64,000 nucleotides of DNA from NCBI GenBank assembly GCA_022814615.1, contig JAKLNE010000002.1, positions 992,001 to 1,056,000 on the forward strand. Reading direction: 5' to 3'. The notes beneath the pieces are model-generated. The model saw nothing but the letters and a program-made list of their open reading frames with translations, was not told where the DNA came from and made no database searches. Shown piece after piece: positions 44,183 through 56,866 of this stretch. A program made the position numbers and the translations under genes. The stretch comes from Waltergamsia citrina (taxonomy: Eukaryota > Ascomycota > Sordariomycetes > Hypocreales > Bionectriaceae). How positions within the stretch are numbered: the first letter of the stretch is position 1; each line of letters opens with the position of its first letter.

Positions 44183-46811
44183 ATGGATCCATCAACAGCA
44201 ATGCGCCTCCAGCCACGAGCTGCCCACACGCAGGGCACTACCCGCTGTGCCTACACCACCGACGGCACCCGTCTCGTCACCGTCGGCTCCAACAACCTCA
44301 TCCGCATGTACAAGACTGGCTCTGATGGCGAACCTACCAACATCGACGATTGTCAGGAGAACAATGTCTCCGTCGCAGCTGGACAGGAATTCTTCGTCGT
44401 GGGTGCGGAGGACGGCACAGTCAGCTTGTACTCGGTAGCCACCGGCGCCTTCGACAAGTTTCTTACGCGCACGACGCTGCCGCTACGGGATGTGGCGCTG
44501 ACCAAGGACCATTCTTGGTGTGCTGTTGCTGGAGATGAGTTAAGCGTGAAGATTGTCAATACCAAGGACATTGCGCAGGTCAAGTTCCTCCGCGAGCACT
44601 CCAGAGCCACCCGACACGCGAGTTTCGATCCTGCTGGCAGCCTGCTGGCCCTCTCCGGCACCGATGGCATCGTCTACGTGTATTCTCTTACGGTGGAACA
44701 ACCTGAGCTGATTCGGAAAATTGACGGTGTCATTGGCGCTGTCGACAGCGAATCGGAGGTAACAACTAAGGCTGTCTGGCACCCAGATGGACGGGCTATC
44801 GCTTTGGTCACACCAACGAACGATATCCAGGTCATCTCCAAGAACGACTGGGAAAAACAACGAAGTTTTGCCAACGGGCATTCGGCTGCGGTCACGGCTT
44901 TGACATGGTCCCCCAATGGCGCAATGCTGGCGACGGCGGGTAAGGACGGGAAGGTGCTCGTGTGGGAGACCAAGACTCAGAGTGTTATTCAAAGATTCGA
45001 CTACTCCAACGTTGTTGATTTGTCATGGCATCCTTCCAAGAACATTGTGTCTTTCACCACGACCGATGGCGAAGTCTACATCTATCCCGACTTCCTCTCT
45101 GACCAGTACGCCCCGTTGTTGAAGCTACCCCTGCAGCCTGCTCCTTTCATTCACGACCCCCTCTCAGAGATCTCGGCCAACCGAAGGCCAGCTGCTGTAA
45201 ATGGGAACAAAGCACATGAGATCCCATCGCGCCCACGTAGAGAGTCATTAGGGAGTCTGGACTCTTTCCTGGGTGGTGAAGATCCCGATGGTGATGACTT
45301 CGTGGTCGACGATGATGGAGCGGGCTACACAGTTGGTGGCGTGAAGAGAGGATACGACGGCGGAGACGGCGACGAGCACTCCAGAAAACGCAGGCAAATC
45401 GAGCCTCAGTACCATGAGGCTTTCCAGCCTGGATCAACCCCCTGGAGGGGCAACCGCAAGTATCTCTGTCTCAACCTCATCGGCTTCGTATGGACAATTG
45501 ATCAGGATTCGCACCATACTGTGACGGTCGAGTTCTACGATCATGACTTTCAGCGCGACTTCCACTTTACGGATACCTTCCTGTACGATAAGGCCTGTCT
45601 GAATGAGCACGGCACCCTGTTCTCATGCCCGCCAAAGGACGATACCCCCGCGACCATTTTCTATAGGCCGCACGAAACCTGGCACCAGCGCGCTGACTGG
45701 CGCACGGAGCTACCCAAAGGCGAAGCAATCACAGCCATGTCGCTGAGCGACTCGTTTATCACGGTCACAACTAGTGCTAACTATGTGCGCATTTTCACAC
45801 TCTTTGGCATGCCCTACCGCGTGTATCGACCAAAGAGTAGTCCGATGGTCACCTGCGCTAGCTTCAGGGACTATGTTCTTACCATGGGAAATGGCCCCGT
45901 GGGAGCAGATGGCAACACGCGGCTGCTGTATACTATTGAGAATATCAAGCGGGATGAGATTTGCCAAAATGAAGATACCGTTGCCCTTCCTGAGGGCGCC
46001 ACCCTCAAGAGTGCCTTCTTCTCTGACGCCGGAGTAAGTAAACCCCTTTTCCCAACCTTAGTTACTGTGATGACTTACGATTGATTAGGATCCTTGTATT
46101 TACGATTCAACTGGCACACTGCTCACATTGCTTCATTGGCGTCAGCCGTCTCGTGCCTGCTGGATACCCCTTCTTGATACCAAACTACTGGCTCGTCTCG
46201 CTTCCGGACGAAAACACGAAACCTACTACCCGGTGGCCGTGGCAGACAACAAGTTTCACTGCATCATTCTCAAGGGCGGCGATCAATACCCTTACTTCCC
46301 TCGACCGCTCCTGTCTGAGTTCGACTTCTCTGTGCCTATCTCTTCTCCTCCCAAGGATAAGGGGAAGAAACAGAAGAAGCCGCGAGCCAGCGGAGAAGAG
46401 GATGATGAGATGGCCGATCCAGACGATGACGATGAAGAAGACGCCGACAACGATGGCAGCTCTGAGACCAAGAAGCTCGAACAAGCCTTCATGCTCAAGG
46501 GCGTGCAAGCCGCACAGGTCCGCGATCTTGTCGAAGCAACATCAGGCAATCACACCCAGCGCTCGCTGCTATCACGGTTGGAGGTCGAGATTGACAAGAC
46601 GTTGCTGCAGCTACTGGCCGTAGAGTGCCGTGAAGGCGAGGAGCGCGGTATGCGGGCTCTTGAGATGGTGGAGTTGATGCGTGACCGGACGGGCAGGATG
46701 TTTGAGGCCGCTGGTAAAGTGGCGGAGCGGTACGGCCGGACGATCCTGGGAGAGAAAATTCGCGAATCCGGTGAGAAGAGGGCTTCAGGGATGGACGATG
46801 ATGACTTCTAG
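44183..46811 (+). CDS. CTF4: DNA polymerase alpha-binding replisome protein Ctf4/Mcl1
   Basis: Trimeric replisome hub (AND-1 in animals) that links the CMG helicase to DNA polymerase alpha and supports sister-chromatid cohesion. Two exons (44183-46033 and 46089-46811; 55-nt intron, donor GTAAGT) encode 857 residues. The N-terminal WD40 propeller has repeats such as LVTVGSNNLIRMYKTGSD, FFVVGAEDGTVSLYSVATG, LLALSGTDGIVYVYSLT and MLATAGKDGKVLVWETKT. After an acidic linker (GGEDPDGDDFVVDDDGAG), the second propeller of the SepB/Ctf4 family starts with TPWRGNRKYLCLNLIGFVWT and runs through the intron. The C-terminal part contains an acidic/lysine-rich segment (DPDDDDEEDADNDGSS) and a final helical stretch. 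An alternative ATG at 44201 would shorten it by six residues. Confidence 0.9.
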
Positions 46812-49800
46812 AAAAGACGAAAGAAAAGGATAAGAGGGGATAATGAGCGGAAGGAGAAGCTTCGAACAGGACATGAAAATTTCCGGACATATAGCAGATT
46901 AATGATTACATGAAACGCTTATGGGGTGTTGCCATTTGTTGTACCTTAGTGAAATACATGCTCATTGATTGAATATACTAACTGAACATATAGGACAGTG
47001 AGCTTATTCGTGACCGAATTTTTGGCGAAGGTCGAAGTCTTAATATCAAGATGTCAAATTCAGGTCCTGATCATGTGTATGACAGCCCGAAAGCAACACA
47101 GTTCTGATTCACGATTGAAACATATATCAGACATGATAATACAATGACGAGGTACTTTGGCTTGCAGTAGCGTTGTAGTAGATGGTGAGACACCAAGAGC
47201 CGAAGTGACAGGTCGTATGGCCCGCAGGTCTCGGCAGCCCAAGCGAGGAGACTCACCAGAACAATACGGCGCACCCAAAACGACTTTGTGATGTGAATGA
47301 TCAATTTATTACACAATCGAGGCTGTGACATTGGAAGTACATGAGCGAATCCCACTCAGCTGGGTAGCTGCTCCGAGATTGTAAAGCTTCTAGTTTCAAC
47401 AGCCTTTATGATCTGCGTATGAAACTTCCGGACAAGGACCGGGGACCAGCACGGTAAAGCATCGACCATGATCTGACGTACATGAAGATAGACAACAACT
47501 TAATCGCTTAATTAGTGCAGGGAAAATGTAATATATGTTAGGTCTTCGATTGCCTTTGCACGCAATGAACGAGAGTCGGACTTCCAGAGTGATGATGGCG
47601 CACATCAAGTACACATTTCAAAATCCCTGTGACTGTGACTGTGACAACGGCACATGCAGCAAGTGAGCCGGAGGTAGCTGGTTCCGGGCGATTCTGCAGG
47701 CTAGGTCGGACCTGGCTCAGCCCATCAAAGTACAGACTGGTACCTTAATTGGGCTGCTAAAGACACACTGTGAGTGACGAAATCCTGCTCCTATTGCGCG
47801 TACAAACTCGATCAGGGTGCAGCCTATGAAGAAACGCAGGAACTGAGCTTTGGAAGATTCCAAGTAATCTTTTAGGGCATTGGAATGATGGTCAAGCCTG
47901 TGATGACAAGACCTAGGAGCAGAGTAGAGTCGGCTGACGGATGGAATGCAACAGCAATGCTAAAAATATGGCACGCTCGTCGAGTGCGAGACTGTGAGTT
48001 TAGTAGTCGCAGGACCATGCCTATAATAGAGGATGTAAGCTAGACAAGTCAGGAGTCACGCACCTAGCGACAGATCAGATCTGAGCCAGCTGACCGGGAA
48101 GGTCGTATTGGAACTTTGTAGCGCTGACTCGTCAAGATGGATTTTATTCGTTGTTATTCGCACGGAGAATCGTAGGCTATGCCTTTTCTCCTAGTGGGCA
48201 AGTTAGTCTAGCGAATTGGCGAATAGCTACACCAACTGCATATCGACATGCCTGCCTGGGTCGGACCAATTGCGGGCGTAGGCCATTTGCTTTTCCCTAT
48301 AATATTACAATTACCATCCCAACACACAAGAACGCAAGTAGCTGACGGGCAGGCATGAATTTTGCAATCCTGACGAGAGCTCAAAAAGCATCCTGCCTGC
48401 TTAAGGCTAAGTGCTATTCTTACTCAAAGTTCGGATGAGCGGGCAGATGAGAAGATCCATGATAGGCCAAAAGGCGAAAAGCTAGGCCGCTACTGGAGCC
48501 TCTCTCAAAGCGGCGCCAAAGTAGACTTGGAGAGACGAGCGACGAGCGGAATGCCTCCGGTAGAATTACACGTGCTTGGGAACTGCTACTGGTGGCAGAT
48601 CTCTGCGGCGGTTTTTAAAGTTGGTCTAGAACTTTGGACGCTTATGCAGCCATAAAAGGAGTGGTGGTTTGTGGGTGGAGATCTGCTTGAGAGTGGCAGA
48701 GCTAGGGGAGCTTCGAGTTGGAGCATCGGCCTGACAGTGTCGAATGATGCGGTGCTGTTCCAGTCCTAGCGAATGAATCATCTCTTATCCGTTCAGAGAC
48801 TGCGGACGGTGATAGCTGCAAGGTGAGACATGAGAGTCTTGCAATCCAACATGCGAATCAGTTCGTAATCGTGCGCGGCCGTGAACGACGAGTCGATATA
48901 CGGTGTGAATAGTAGTTAGACAGCGGAAGCATGATTCCTTGGACCGAAGCTGGGTCTTGCTTTTGTCCTTGCTCTTGACAGCTTGGCTCTTTGATGGAAG
49001 TTTGAGAAGAAGTTGATACTATTGTCGCATGTAGCCGGGAGTTGGGAGAGCGTTGTTTTATTATTAGTATGTACTATATCCGATATCTGATCCTCAAATG
49101 CAAGAAGGCACAAGCGAGATTGATGCTTCCTACAGAAGCACGCGCTTTCCCAATAACCCAATCGCTATTATGCCAGTAGTAATTACTAAGCTAGTTAGTA
49201 GTGCTCCAAAAGTGACTGGGAAAGAGCTTGGGTTGCTCCTCGACTGCTCCTGAAGCCGTCTCGTAATGGCACTGAGGATAAGGCAAGGTAGGGCAATGCA
49301 ATTGCCGTTGCAGTAGGAGATGCACCTGCACCTGCATCTGCACCTGCCCTGTCTACTGCGGAGCGTCTAGCAGTCGCACCACTGTAGAAGCTGGGCAGTT
49401 ACCTACCTGTCAACCCTGCCAGCCACTGAGGTAAAGGTGAATGTACATTGGAGACGAAGACTGCATCTTGAAATACGGTAGCATCATCTATGGTCGTGTT
49501 ATGCATTCCCACCACACGGCTATTCCCGGTATCTTCCATTCGCTTTTGAGGAAACCTAGGAATAAAAACCAAGAGCTTGGGACAGTGAGATCAAGTTATT
49601 GGTAGTGGTGGTTGTTATGTTAGCAACACATCCAAGCTCCGGCTTAGACGTTCGTACCTTCCCTGCGATCAAGGCTACCAGGGTCACTACAGTGGACAGG
49701 TACCTGCCATCGCTCCTTGTTTGCAGCGACCTTTAGCACTAAAGTGCCTCACTTAGCAAGTACGATCCCATGCACCTCCTTCCGGCCCCCTCTCTGCCCA

Positions 49801-51063
49801 GTGCTAACGGGAAGGTACTATCGGGTCCGTAGTAGGTCGTAGTGTCTCCGTCCTCCGCCTATGAGCAAGACCTCCAGTGCTTTTAGTGCCTCTAGTACCC
49901 CATTAACCCCCATCCATCTCCATTAATCCCCATCTGAGGCCCCCATCGTCCCTCCTGGATGTTGCTTTCTCCTCTTCCGGCTCCTTTATCGCTTCTTCAA
50001 CCTTTCCAAGTATCCTTTTTCCGGACAGGCATCGCATCATTTCTCCTACCTACTGCCCTCCCCTCCTCTTCCTCTCTTTCTCTCTCTCTTCCTTTTCCCC
50101 TGGTACTCGTCGATCGAGCTGTACATACTTAGGAGCCGTTTGCGCGCCCTCGAATCGACGGCAACGACCAGGCCCTGCTCTCCCCAGCAGCCGTTATCTA
50201 TACTCGTACCGAGTATATTAAGAAGCTCAGACCATTGCATTGGCCTTTGCTTGACCAACTCCATCTGCCCTCACCCGACTGGCCAATCCACGGGTACCGA
50301 TCCCCCCCATTCGCAATTCGCGACCTTCCACCCCTTCCATGAGGGGTGCTCGCTAGTCATCGGACGACGGCTCTCGTAGACAAGCCAGACAAGCCAGAAT
50401 CGCCGGCCGGACAGACGCAAACGCTCTGCCCACCCCAAGGTTCGCGACGAGCTCCCCCAGCGTTCTAGAAGCTGAAGCTTTTCCTTCGCATGCCACGCTG
50501 AGCGCAACACCCACCTCGGCGTGGGCGACACCTACTCACTCTTATTCGCAATCGCTTCTATTCTTTTTTTTGCATTTGCCTCGAGTTGGTTACATATTTA
50601 TTTTGCTCTGATTACCTCTGTAATATCTCATCGACATATTTCGCGATTCGTGCACCAAGCTTTTTATGCGACAAGCTTCTCCCTATTCCGCCCAGAAACA
50701 CGCGCACGACTCAGGCCCAGCTAGCATCTAACGGACGCGATTCCGTCACGCCTTGATCGCCGAAACTGCGAAAACCGAATTACGGAAACTAGAGAGTCAC
50801 TATCCATTTCCTGTATTCCATTAGACATGAGGTAAGCTGCTGTTGTTACCATCCATATCGTGTCACAAGCTTGCTGCTTCCCGGTGTGCGAATAGAGTTC
50901 CGCGGCTCCAAGCTTGCGGCCCCAGGTCATTGCCTTCTGCGCGCCGTCGCGACAAGCTTCTTCTGCAGCTAGCCGCTCTCCAACCGTCGCTCGCTCCCCT
51001 TCCCTACCTTCTTCCTTTCAACTCTCTACAAAGTGCTGACCGTAACGGCCGTTAGCAAGGCAG
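46812..51063. other. 4.2-kb gene-free region upstream of the SFL1-like gene
   Basis: No supported gene. It contains the 3' region of CTF4 and a very long promoter/leader of the SFL1-like regulator, with pyrimidine-rich DNA at 49,900-51,050, a short GCACCT repeat at 49,321-49,348 and one TACTCGTA motif at 50201. Long leaders are usual for fungal morphogenesis regulators. Confidence 0.5.
49321..49348. repeat. short hexamer repeat (GCACCT)n
   Basis: Four near-perfect units of the hexamer TGCACC/TGCATC in non-coding DNA. Confidence 0.6.
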
Positions 51064-53059
51064 ATGGCCTCTGCGACTGAGACTTTCCGCTCACCGACCT
51101 TGACGCCCAACGGCAAGGACAAGTCGATTGGCACCGGTCTACTCGCGTCCGCTCACACGATTTCTACACCTTCGCCCCTTCCCGAGTCGCATAATACCAA
51201 CATGTCTGCGCAGGCAGCGTCTGGCGAGCCTATGGATATCGCCTCACCAACTGCCGATCCTGCCCACAACCATACTACCTCCTCCGCTGGACCGGCACAA
51301 TCCGCTGATGCGGACAGCGAAGCCAAGTTAAGCGACAGCAATAAGAATGCTTCACCTCCCGACTCCGGCCATGCTACCGGGCACAACGGCAATGGTTCCA
51401 TGAACGTATCGGCGCCGCCTCCGGCTGCTGCAGCCTTGCATCAGCCCAAGATTGTTCAGACGGCTTTCATTCACAAGCTGTATAAGTGAGTGCGCTGGCT
51501 CTGTACTATGCTGACACGCCTGCTAACTTGTTGGAAGCATGTTGGAAGACCAAAATATTCAACATCTCATATCATGGTCATCAAGCGCAGACAGCTTCGT
51601 GATGGCGCCAACCCCCAATTTTTCAAAAGTTCTCTCGTATGTTATAATTTGGCCCAAGTTTGTTGGGATGGCAACTGATGGTTACAAGGCAATATTTCAA
51701 ACATACCAACATATCATCGTTTGTGCGTCAGCTAAATATGTATGGTTTTCACAAAGGCGAGTCTCACTATCATTTAACATGTCGATATTATCTTCTAACG
51801 GTATACATATAGAGCGCGATGTGTTTCACACAGGGAATCCTGAGAGCACACTCTGGGAATTCAAACATGGCGGTGGCAACTTCAAGCGAGGTGACCTGGT
51901 TGGGCTGCGGGAAATCAAGAGGCGGGCAAGTCGGCACGCTCTTGTCCACCGTGAAAACAACTACTCGAAACCCGCGACATCACAACCCGGTACTCCAGCT
52001 GAGCCTGTGCATATGAGTTCAGAAAGTTCAGATTCTCGACTGGCAAACCTAGAGCATTCAGTGTATGACTTGGGTGCTCGACTCCAAAGAAGCGAGGAAA
52101 ACGCTCAGTTCATGCATGCCAAGCACCAAACAGCTCTGGAAACCATAAACCGACTTCTTCACTTCAATCAGGAGCTTGGGAGGGCCGTCCAGTCACTTGC
52201 ACCTCCTGACAGCATGACACATAGGGATGGTAAGAAAACGACAGTTGCATCATTCAGTTTCGTGTGTATCCCGACTAACATTTGCCTAGTTACTGCCCTA
52301 CAAGCTGATATGCAGAGGCAGGTAGATGCGTTTCGCAGCGCGGATGAAGCTTACGATTCTCCGTTTCCGAACCGACAACAGTATTTTAGCACACTCGAGA
52401 ATGCGCCAGTATCACCGAGGCAGATGCCCCAGGACGATTCAAGGCGTGCTAATCTCGCCGTCCCCCAGCGTCAAAACTTCTATCGTCCACCAGTGCCATC
52501 AAACCTCTCGACGGGCGGCCGGCGCCCCTACGGTTCTATTGGCGGGGGTAGCACCGTTCAGACATCGCCCTCACGACATCCTAACCAAGCGCCACCGCCC
52601 GGACCACATCCTCTATCGCACGTCGAACCACACCCTAGTAGTCTAGGACGACGACACACGTCGGCTGATATCCGCGCTCATGGCTGGCAGCCCGGCATGT
52701 CACCGATGGCTGGGACTACCCCGACGGCTTACCCATCTTCACCAAGCCGCGTGCCACCAGAGGATCAGCGTATTCGTGATTCGCTATCGACTTATTCGTT
52801 ACAAGCAGCAACCCAACAGCACCCGAGCTCCCGTCCTTCTACTCCCCCGCCTTTTTCTAACAACGCCAGCAATGGAGCGGACACCTTTGGAAATTGGTCA
52901 TGGGGCTCTGCGGCGAGCCGCGGGTTGAAAGACTCCTCTGCACCACCGACAAGGAGGGGGAGTATGGCTCACATTCTGAATCCCAGCGATACTGTCGAAC
53001 GCTCGGACGAAGATGAAGATCCTCGGGGTGACGATGATAGGAAGCGGAAGCGGATGTAG
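51064..53059 (+). CDS. heat-shock-factor-type transcription regulator, Sfl1-like
   Basis: DNA-binding regulator of the HSF fold, most like yeast Sfl1 (repressor of flocculation and filamentation genes) among HSF-type factors. Five exons (51064-51485, 51538-51636, 51689-51756, 51813-52229 and 52290-53059) encode 591 residues. The HSF-type domain begins at FIHKLY/NMLEDQNIQHLISW (about residue 135), with FVMAPTPNFSKVLS, then QYFKHTNISSFVRQLNMYGF and ERDVFHTGNPESTLWEFKH after introns. The recognition helix is intact. A coiled-coil-like segment follows (LANLEHSVYDLGARLQRSEE), then Ser/Pro/Gln-rich regions and a C-terminal RKRKRM basic end. Introns 2 and 3 split the DNA-binding domain. Intron 3 has a GC donor: GCGAGT in exon context CACAAAG, acceptor ATAG. 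The N-terminal 130 residues are low complexity. Gene name not assigned because other HSF-like factors are possible. Confidence 0.85.
51757..51812 (+). promoter_or_regulatory. GC-AG intron
   Basis: Donor GCGAGT, acceptor TATAG, 56 nt. It is the only way to join GFHK to ERDVF in the HSF domain in frame; no GT donor nearby does so. Non-canonical GC-AG introns form a small minority in fungi. Confidence 0.75.
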
Positions 53060-53599
53060 CCGGCAAAGCGCATTTTTCAGCAACCGGGCGGGACGCAAGC
53101 AAGCAGTCCATTGTGTACACCACACAGGAGATGTAGCTGTGCGCCCGGCGCCTGCAGCCATCGCATTCTTATCAACTGGGCCATCTGGAGTTGTTGACCT
53201 CATTATTATCACCAAGGCGCACATTCTTATTAGTTGCGCCGTCTTCCTGATTCCAATGTTGGATGGAGTTTTGGGCGGGTTTCATCGTGTGGCGATGTAA
53301 CAGCCGCGAAAGTGGCATATATTGGATTTATTGCTCTTTCTATATGTTGATCTATGTACGAAGCTTTGCATTGCTCTTGGATGCGCTATGACTGAAAGCA
53401 GGCTCTAGGATATGCATTCATTATGACAGGCAAATGGTCTGACATGTATATATGATCTATGGGCACAAGGCGTCATGCCTTTATAAATACGCCAGGAGCA
53501 ATTGATCTGTTCCGAGAAGAGGGCCAAAACTCATTCACATGACGCCTAAGTTTTGGATTAAGTATATCATTATAAATTTGATCATGGTGTGCCGATATA
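53060..53599. other. converging 3' ends
   Basis: No supported gene. It separates the SFL1-like gene (plus) from the lysine-rich nuclear protein (minus). Confidence 0.5.
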
Positions 53600-54208
53600 T
53601 TAATCTGCGTCTTTGCGCTTCTTCTTATTCTTTTTCTTCTTTTTCTTATTCTTAGACGTTGGCGGGGCCGCATTAGCTTCCACTAGAGAAGCAGCCGGAA
53701 TGTTCTCCATGATACCATCATCGTCACCCTCTATTCCTGTGCCGTCGTCTACCTTTGTCTCTGGTACTTCTGCAGGGACTGAAGTGCTGTGGTCCGCATC
53801 ACCTGGCTTAGATACTCTCTTTGGCCTTTTCCTCTTGCCTAGAGAGCCTCTCCCTTCGTCCTCGTCCTCACTGCTCTCTACCTTCTTGCTCTCCTTCATC
53901 TTCCCATCGTCTCCCCCGATCTTCCTCTTTCCGAGCAATCTTTTGCTCAGCGCAGCATCCTCCCCCTGACTTTTTGAGTTGTTCTTCCCTTGGCGCACGT
54001 AGCCTATACCCGCTGTCTCATCGCCGTAGGTGTTGTTCTCAGCATCCTCTTCTTCCTGATGTCTGCGGATACCTTCAGCGGTTCTCCGTTGCGATTTGCG
54101 TGTGGCTGTGAAGTTCATGTTGGCCAAGAGAGAAGATTGTGAGGAGAGCGCCATGTTCAGTTGGTTGGCGATGGAGGCTGGCGCCACGGGGAGTGGCTCT
54201 GGCGCCAT
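53600..54208 (-). CDS. lysine-rich nuclear/nucleolar hypothetical protein
   Basis: A complete intronless 202-residue protein. The first 40 residues (MAPEPLPVAPASIANQLNMA, then LSSQSSLLANMNFTATRKSQ) look like a conserved short motif. The rest is charged: alternating acidic (ESSEDEDEGRG) and basic (GKRKRPKRVSKPG) segments, and the C-terminus is a lysine block (KNKKKKKKNKKKRKD), typical of nucleolar localisation. No catalytic domain is seen; I would expect a ribosome-biogenesis or chromatin role but cannot support it. The strong coding bias at the start and the single ATG at 54208 support a real gene. Confidence 0.65.
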   Translation of the reverse strand: MAPEPLPVAPASIANQLNMALSSQSSLLANMNFTATRKSQRRTAEGIRRHQEEEDAENNTYGDETAGIGYVRQGKNNSKSQGEDAALSKRLLGKRKIGGDDGKMKESKKVESSEDEDEGRGSLGKRKRPKRVSKPGDADHSTSVPAEVPETKVDDGTGIEGDDDGIMENIPAASLVEANAAPPTSKNKKKKKKNKKKRKDAD

Positions 54209-54855
54209 TTTGAGTGACCGTTGCGCCTCTTTTTCTCCTCAATAAAGGATGATACTGAGTATCTATTTGTATGACTCTTTCTCTCCTCCCTCTCTTTGAG
54301 AGTGTGGCTTTGGGAGAGTTGGTAAGGTGAGAAGAATGCTATAAAACTGCCTGGTGGTTGGTGCTATGTTAGCACCTCTAGGTGGTTTGGCAACTTTTTG
54401 GTGGACCCTTGTCGCTCCCGATTGCGATAGTGGGCTGGTGGCAGCGCGCATGTTACTGATAGCCGGAGAAAAGCCGAGAAGGTAGCTGTGCCCCCACGCT
54501 TTCTTGGAAGAGGTGACTTCCCTTTTAGGAACTCCGCGCTTTTGGGTCTGCATGTTCACATGTGAAAGAGAGACTGGCATGGAAGGACGGCTAGCATTTG
54601 AGCTTAATCACTTTTGGTGGGTTCGATGGTTTGAGATCTACCTTAGTTTTGTAAGGCCTCTCATGGCTGAGGAATTCTGCTTCTCAATTGTGTTGCATCT
54701 TAATTACAATTAATCATTACTGGATTACTGATCTTGGAAGATAAAGTAGACCCGATACTCCAACCCAATGCTTCATAACGTCGTAAAACAAGCTTTCGCA
54801 ATGTAATGTGAATCCCGAAGGTACACAGTAAGAATACACACATCCATCTTTCGAA
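54209..54855. other. spacer
   Basis: No supported gene. It holds the promoter of the lysine-rich gene and the 3' region of DLT1. Confidence 0.5.
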
Positions 54856-56094
54856 TTACCCAGCGAGACTTTCCGCTGTCCCCCTGAGATTCAGCACATA
54901 AGGCATATTCTCATCATCCTCACGCGTAGCCAGGCGAATCACTGATGATGATCCGCTAGACCGCACGCTTGATGACGAGTCCGATGCTGGCCCGTACGGA
55001 TGCCGCGTCTGCGCAAAGCTATTACTACTACTCGTCTTGCGCGACAGCGACATATTCGTAGTAAACTGCCGGCTGCGTGGTGTCGTCGGCGCGGTGCGGT
55101 AGTTGCCCCAAGAAGAGCTGCGCGGCGGCGCTGGTCGCCTGACAGATTCCTGGGTACTCATCGTAGCGGTTCGCGAGAGGTGACTTTGGGGAGTGGATGG
55201 ATTGGTGCCGTCAGCATCTCCTTCGTCATGGCTGAGACCATCCGTTGAGAAACCCATATCGTTATCTAGCATAGCCAGATCCAAAGGCTCCATAGCGCGC
55301 AGAATCTCCGCAAAGAGGTGCATAAGCTCGCGGAACTTGGCGTTAGAGATGGGCCGCGTTGAAAACCTGGCATACTCATACATCTGGAGAAAATTGGCTG
55401 TAGTCTCGTCCATATTGATGACCCCTAGGCTGCTGAGGTGCTCGAGATAGCCTCGTAGGCTTAGCTGTGGCGGACGCTGCAGCAAAGCGACGGCTTCGGG
55501 ATCGAGCGGCGCAGTTTCGACTTGTAATGTTGGGTCGGGAGGGGCAAGAGTCATGGCTTTGGCCTCGATCAGGTTGGGCAGCTCGGTTAGAACGGTGGTG
55601 TACTGCAGATTAGGCAGATCCGGCGATTTTGGCGATGCCCACCCATTGTGTTCGATGTCGCTCCATAGCCTCTTCTGCAAAGCTGTTGATATTCCCAATC
55701 CATCTGCTGCCGACAGAACCACCTTTTGTTGCTCGGGAGGATCAGACCTGGGCCTAGCTTCAAACGATATAACAGCGCTTCGATCCAAGTCCGATACGAT
55801 CATGCGGTGAACGGCCTTAGGAACGTCGCTAGGCTCAATAGGCATCCACGCTTTAGGAATATCGGCAAGGACAGTCTTGTTGACATATAGACGGATAAAG
55901 TAAACGAAGCAAACGACGGCGATGGTAACCACGTAAATGATGATGAGCATCCATACATTATACTTCTGGCCATTTCGTATAGAGCGATTGATGGCATCCG
56001 CCGGTGTGATAAGCAACAGGCCGAGAAGAATAATATAGAGGAGGAAGTAGATGGATGTGTAGATGAAGCGGAAGACGCGGCCGGATCGCGACAT
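54856..56094 (-). CDS. DLT1: defect-at-low-temperature protein 1 (Dlt1)
   Basis: Fungal two-span membrane protein; loss in yeast causes cold sensitivity, and the molecular role is unclear. A single exon of 412 residues. Two transmembrane segments lie near the N-terminus (FIYTSIYFLLYIILLGLLLI at about residues 10-29 and VWMLIIIYVVTIAVVCFVYF at about 47-66), followed by the conserved IRLYVNKTVLADIPKAWMPI. The cytosolic part has RGYLEHLSSLGVINMDETT and a Ser/Thr-rich low-complexity tail (from about residue 290) likely to be phosphorylated. The start at 56094 (MSRSGRVFRF) is preferred over 56157, because family members begin there and the extra 21 residues are low complexity. Confidence 0.85.
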   Translation of the reverse strand: MSRSGRVFRFIYTSIYFLLYIILLGLLLITPADAINRSIRNGQKYNVWMLIIIYVVTIAVVCFVYFIRLYVNKTVLADIPKAWMPIEPSDVPKAVHRMIVSDLDRSAVISFEARPRSDPPEQQKVVLSAADGLGISTALQKRLWSDIEHNGWASPKSPDLPNLQYTTVLTELPNLIEAKAMTLAPPDPTLQVETAPLDPEAVALLQRPPQLSLRGYLEHLSSLGVINMDETTANFLQMYEYARFSTRPISNAKFRELMHLFAEILRAMEPLDLAMLDNDMGFSTDGLSHDEGDADGTNPSTPQSHLSRTATMSTQESVRRPAPPRSSSWGNYRTAPTTPRSRQFTTNMSLSRKTSSSNSFAQTRHPYGPASDSSSSVRSSGSSSVIRLATREDDENMPYVLNLRGTAESLAG

Positions 56095-56866
56095 GGTGGA
56101 TGATTCGTGGGATGGATGCGCTTGGGCGCGCGACGATGTTGGGAGCGGCGGCCTCAAGGGCTTCTTCGGCGTCGCATGTCGTTGGGCCTATGGGCGAGGC
56201 GGAAGACGCATGGGGGGATTGGACGATGTTGGCTGAGATGCTTGTCGAAGTGTAGAAGTCGCGAGGTCTTGGAGATCGATGGGAGATGCTTAATTAACTT
56301 GCATGAGGCGTGGAGTCGACAAATGTGGAGACCTTTAATCAAAGTACATTCAAGTTGTCTTGGTGGAACAAGCACAGCGAGAACAGCTGCTGCCGGGTCC
56401 GACTTCAAATCTCAAAAATCACCAGTCTTCTATGGCATTCGTTTCCATTCAATTGTAATTGCAATCTTTGTTCTGACTACATTGAGGGACCATCAGGCCT
56501 AGTGAGGGTCCCTTGTTTCCACCATCAGTGAAACGAAACAAGAACCGGGTCCCAACGTCAATTCTTAAGCTCAGCTATCGACATGTATCAGAACTTCTTA
56601 CGGCTGGGTAATCCTCCTAGGTCAGCTTAATGCCCCTTTTTTTTGTCCAGAGCCTGTAGAAGCCAGGAAGTGGCTTATTTACTGCTATTCGATTTAGATG
56701 TAATCATAACTCCATGTGCGTACCATCAAAAGATCCATTTTCGCACGCTGTAATGCTTTGAGATATGACGTTTTTTTACATGGCCAAAAGAGCCGGCCAG
56801 GACCCCTTTACCTTCCTTGGTATCATGATTAATGCGACTCATTCCCGATCGTCTATTTCCTCATCC
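56095..56866. other. spacer
   Basis: No supported gene. It holds the promoter of DLT1 and the 3' region of NDC1; the short frames have no recognisable features. Confidence 0.5.

Noticed and set aside
50046..50531. frames in the SFL1-like leader
   Set aside because: Pyrimidine-rich leader DNA with no protein-like pattern.
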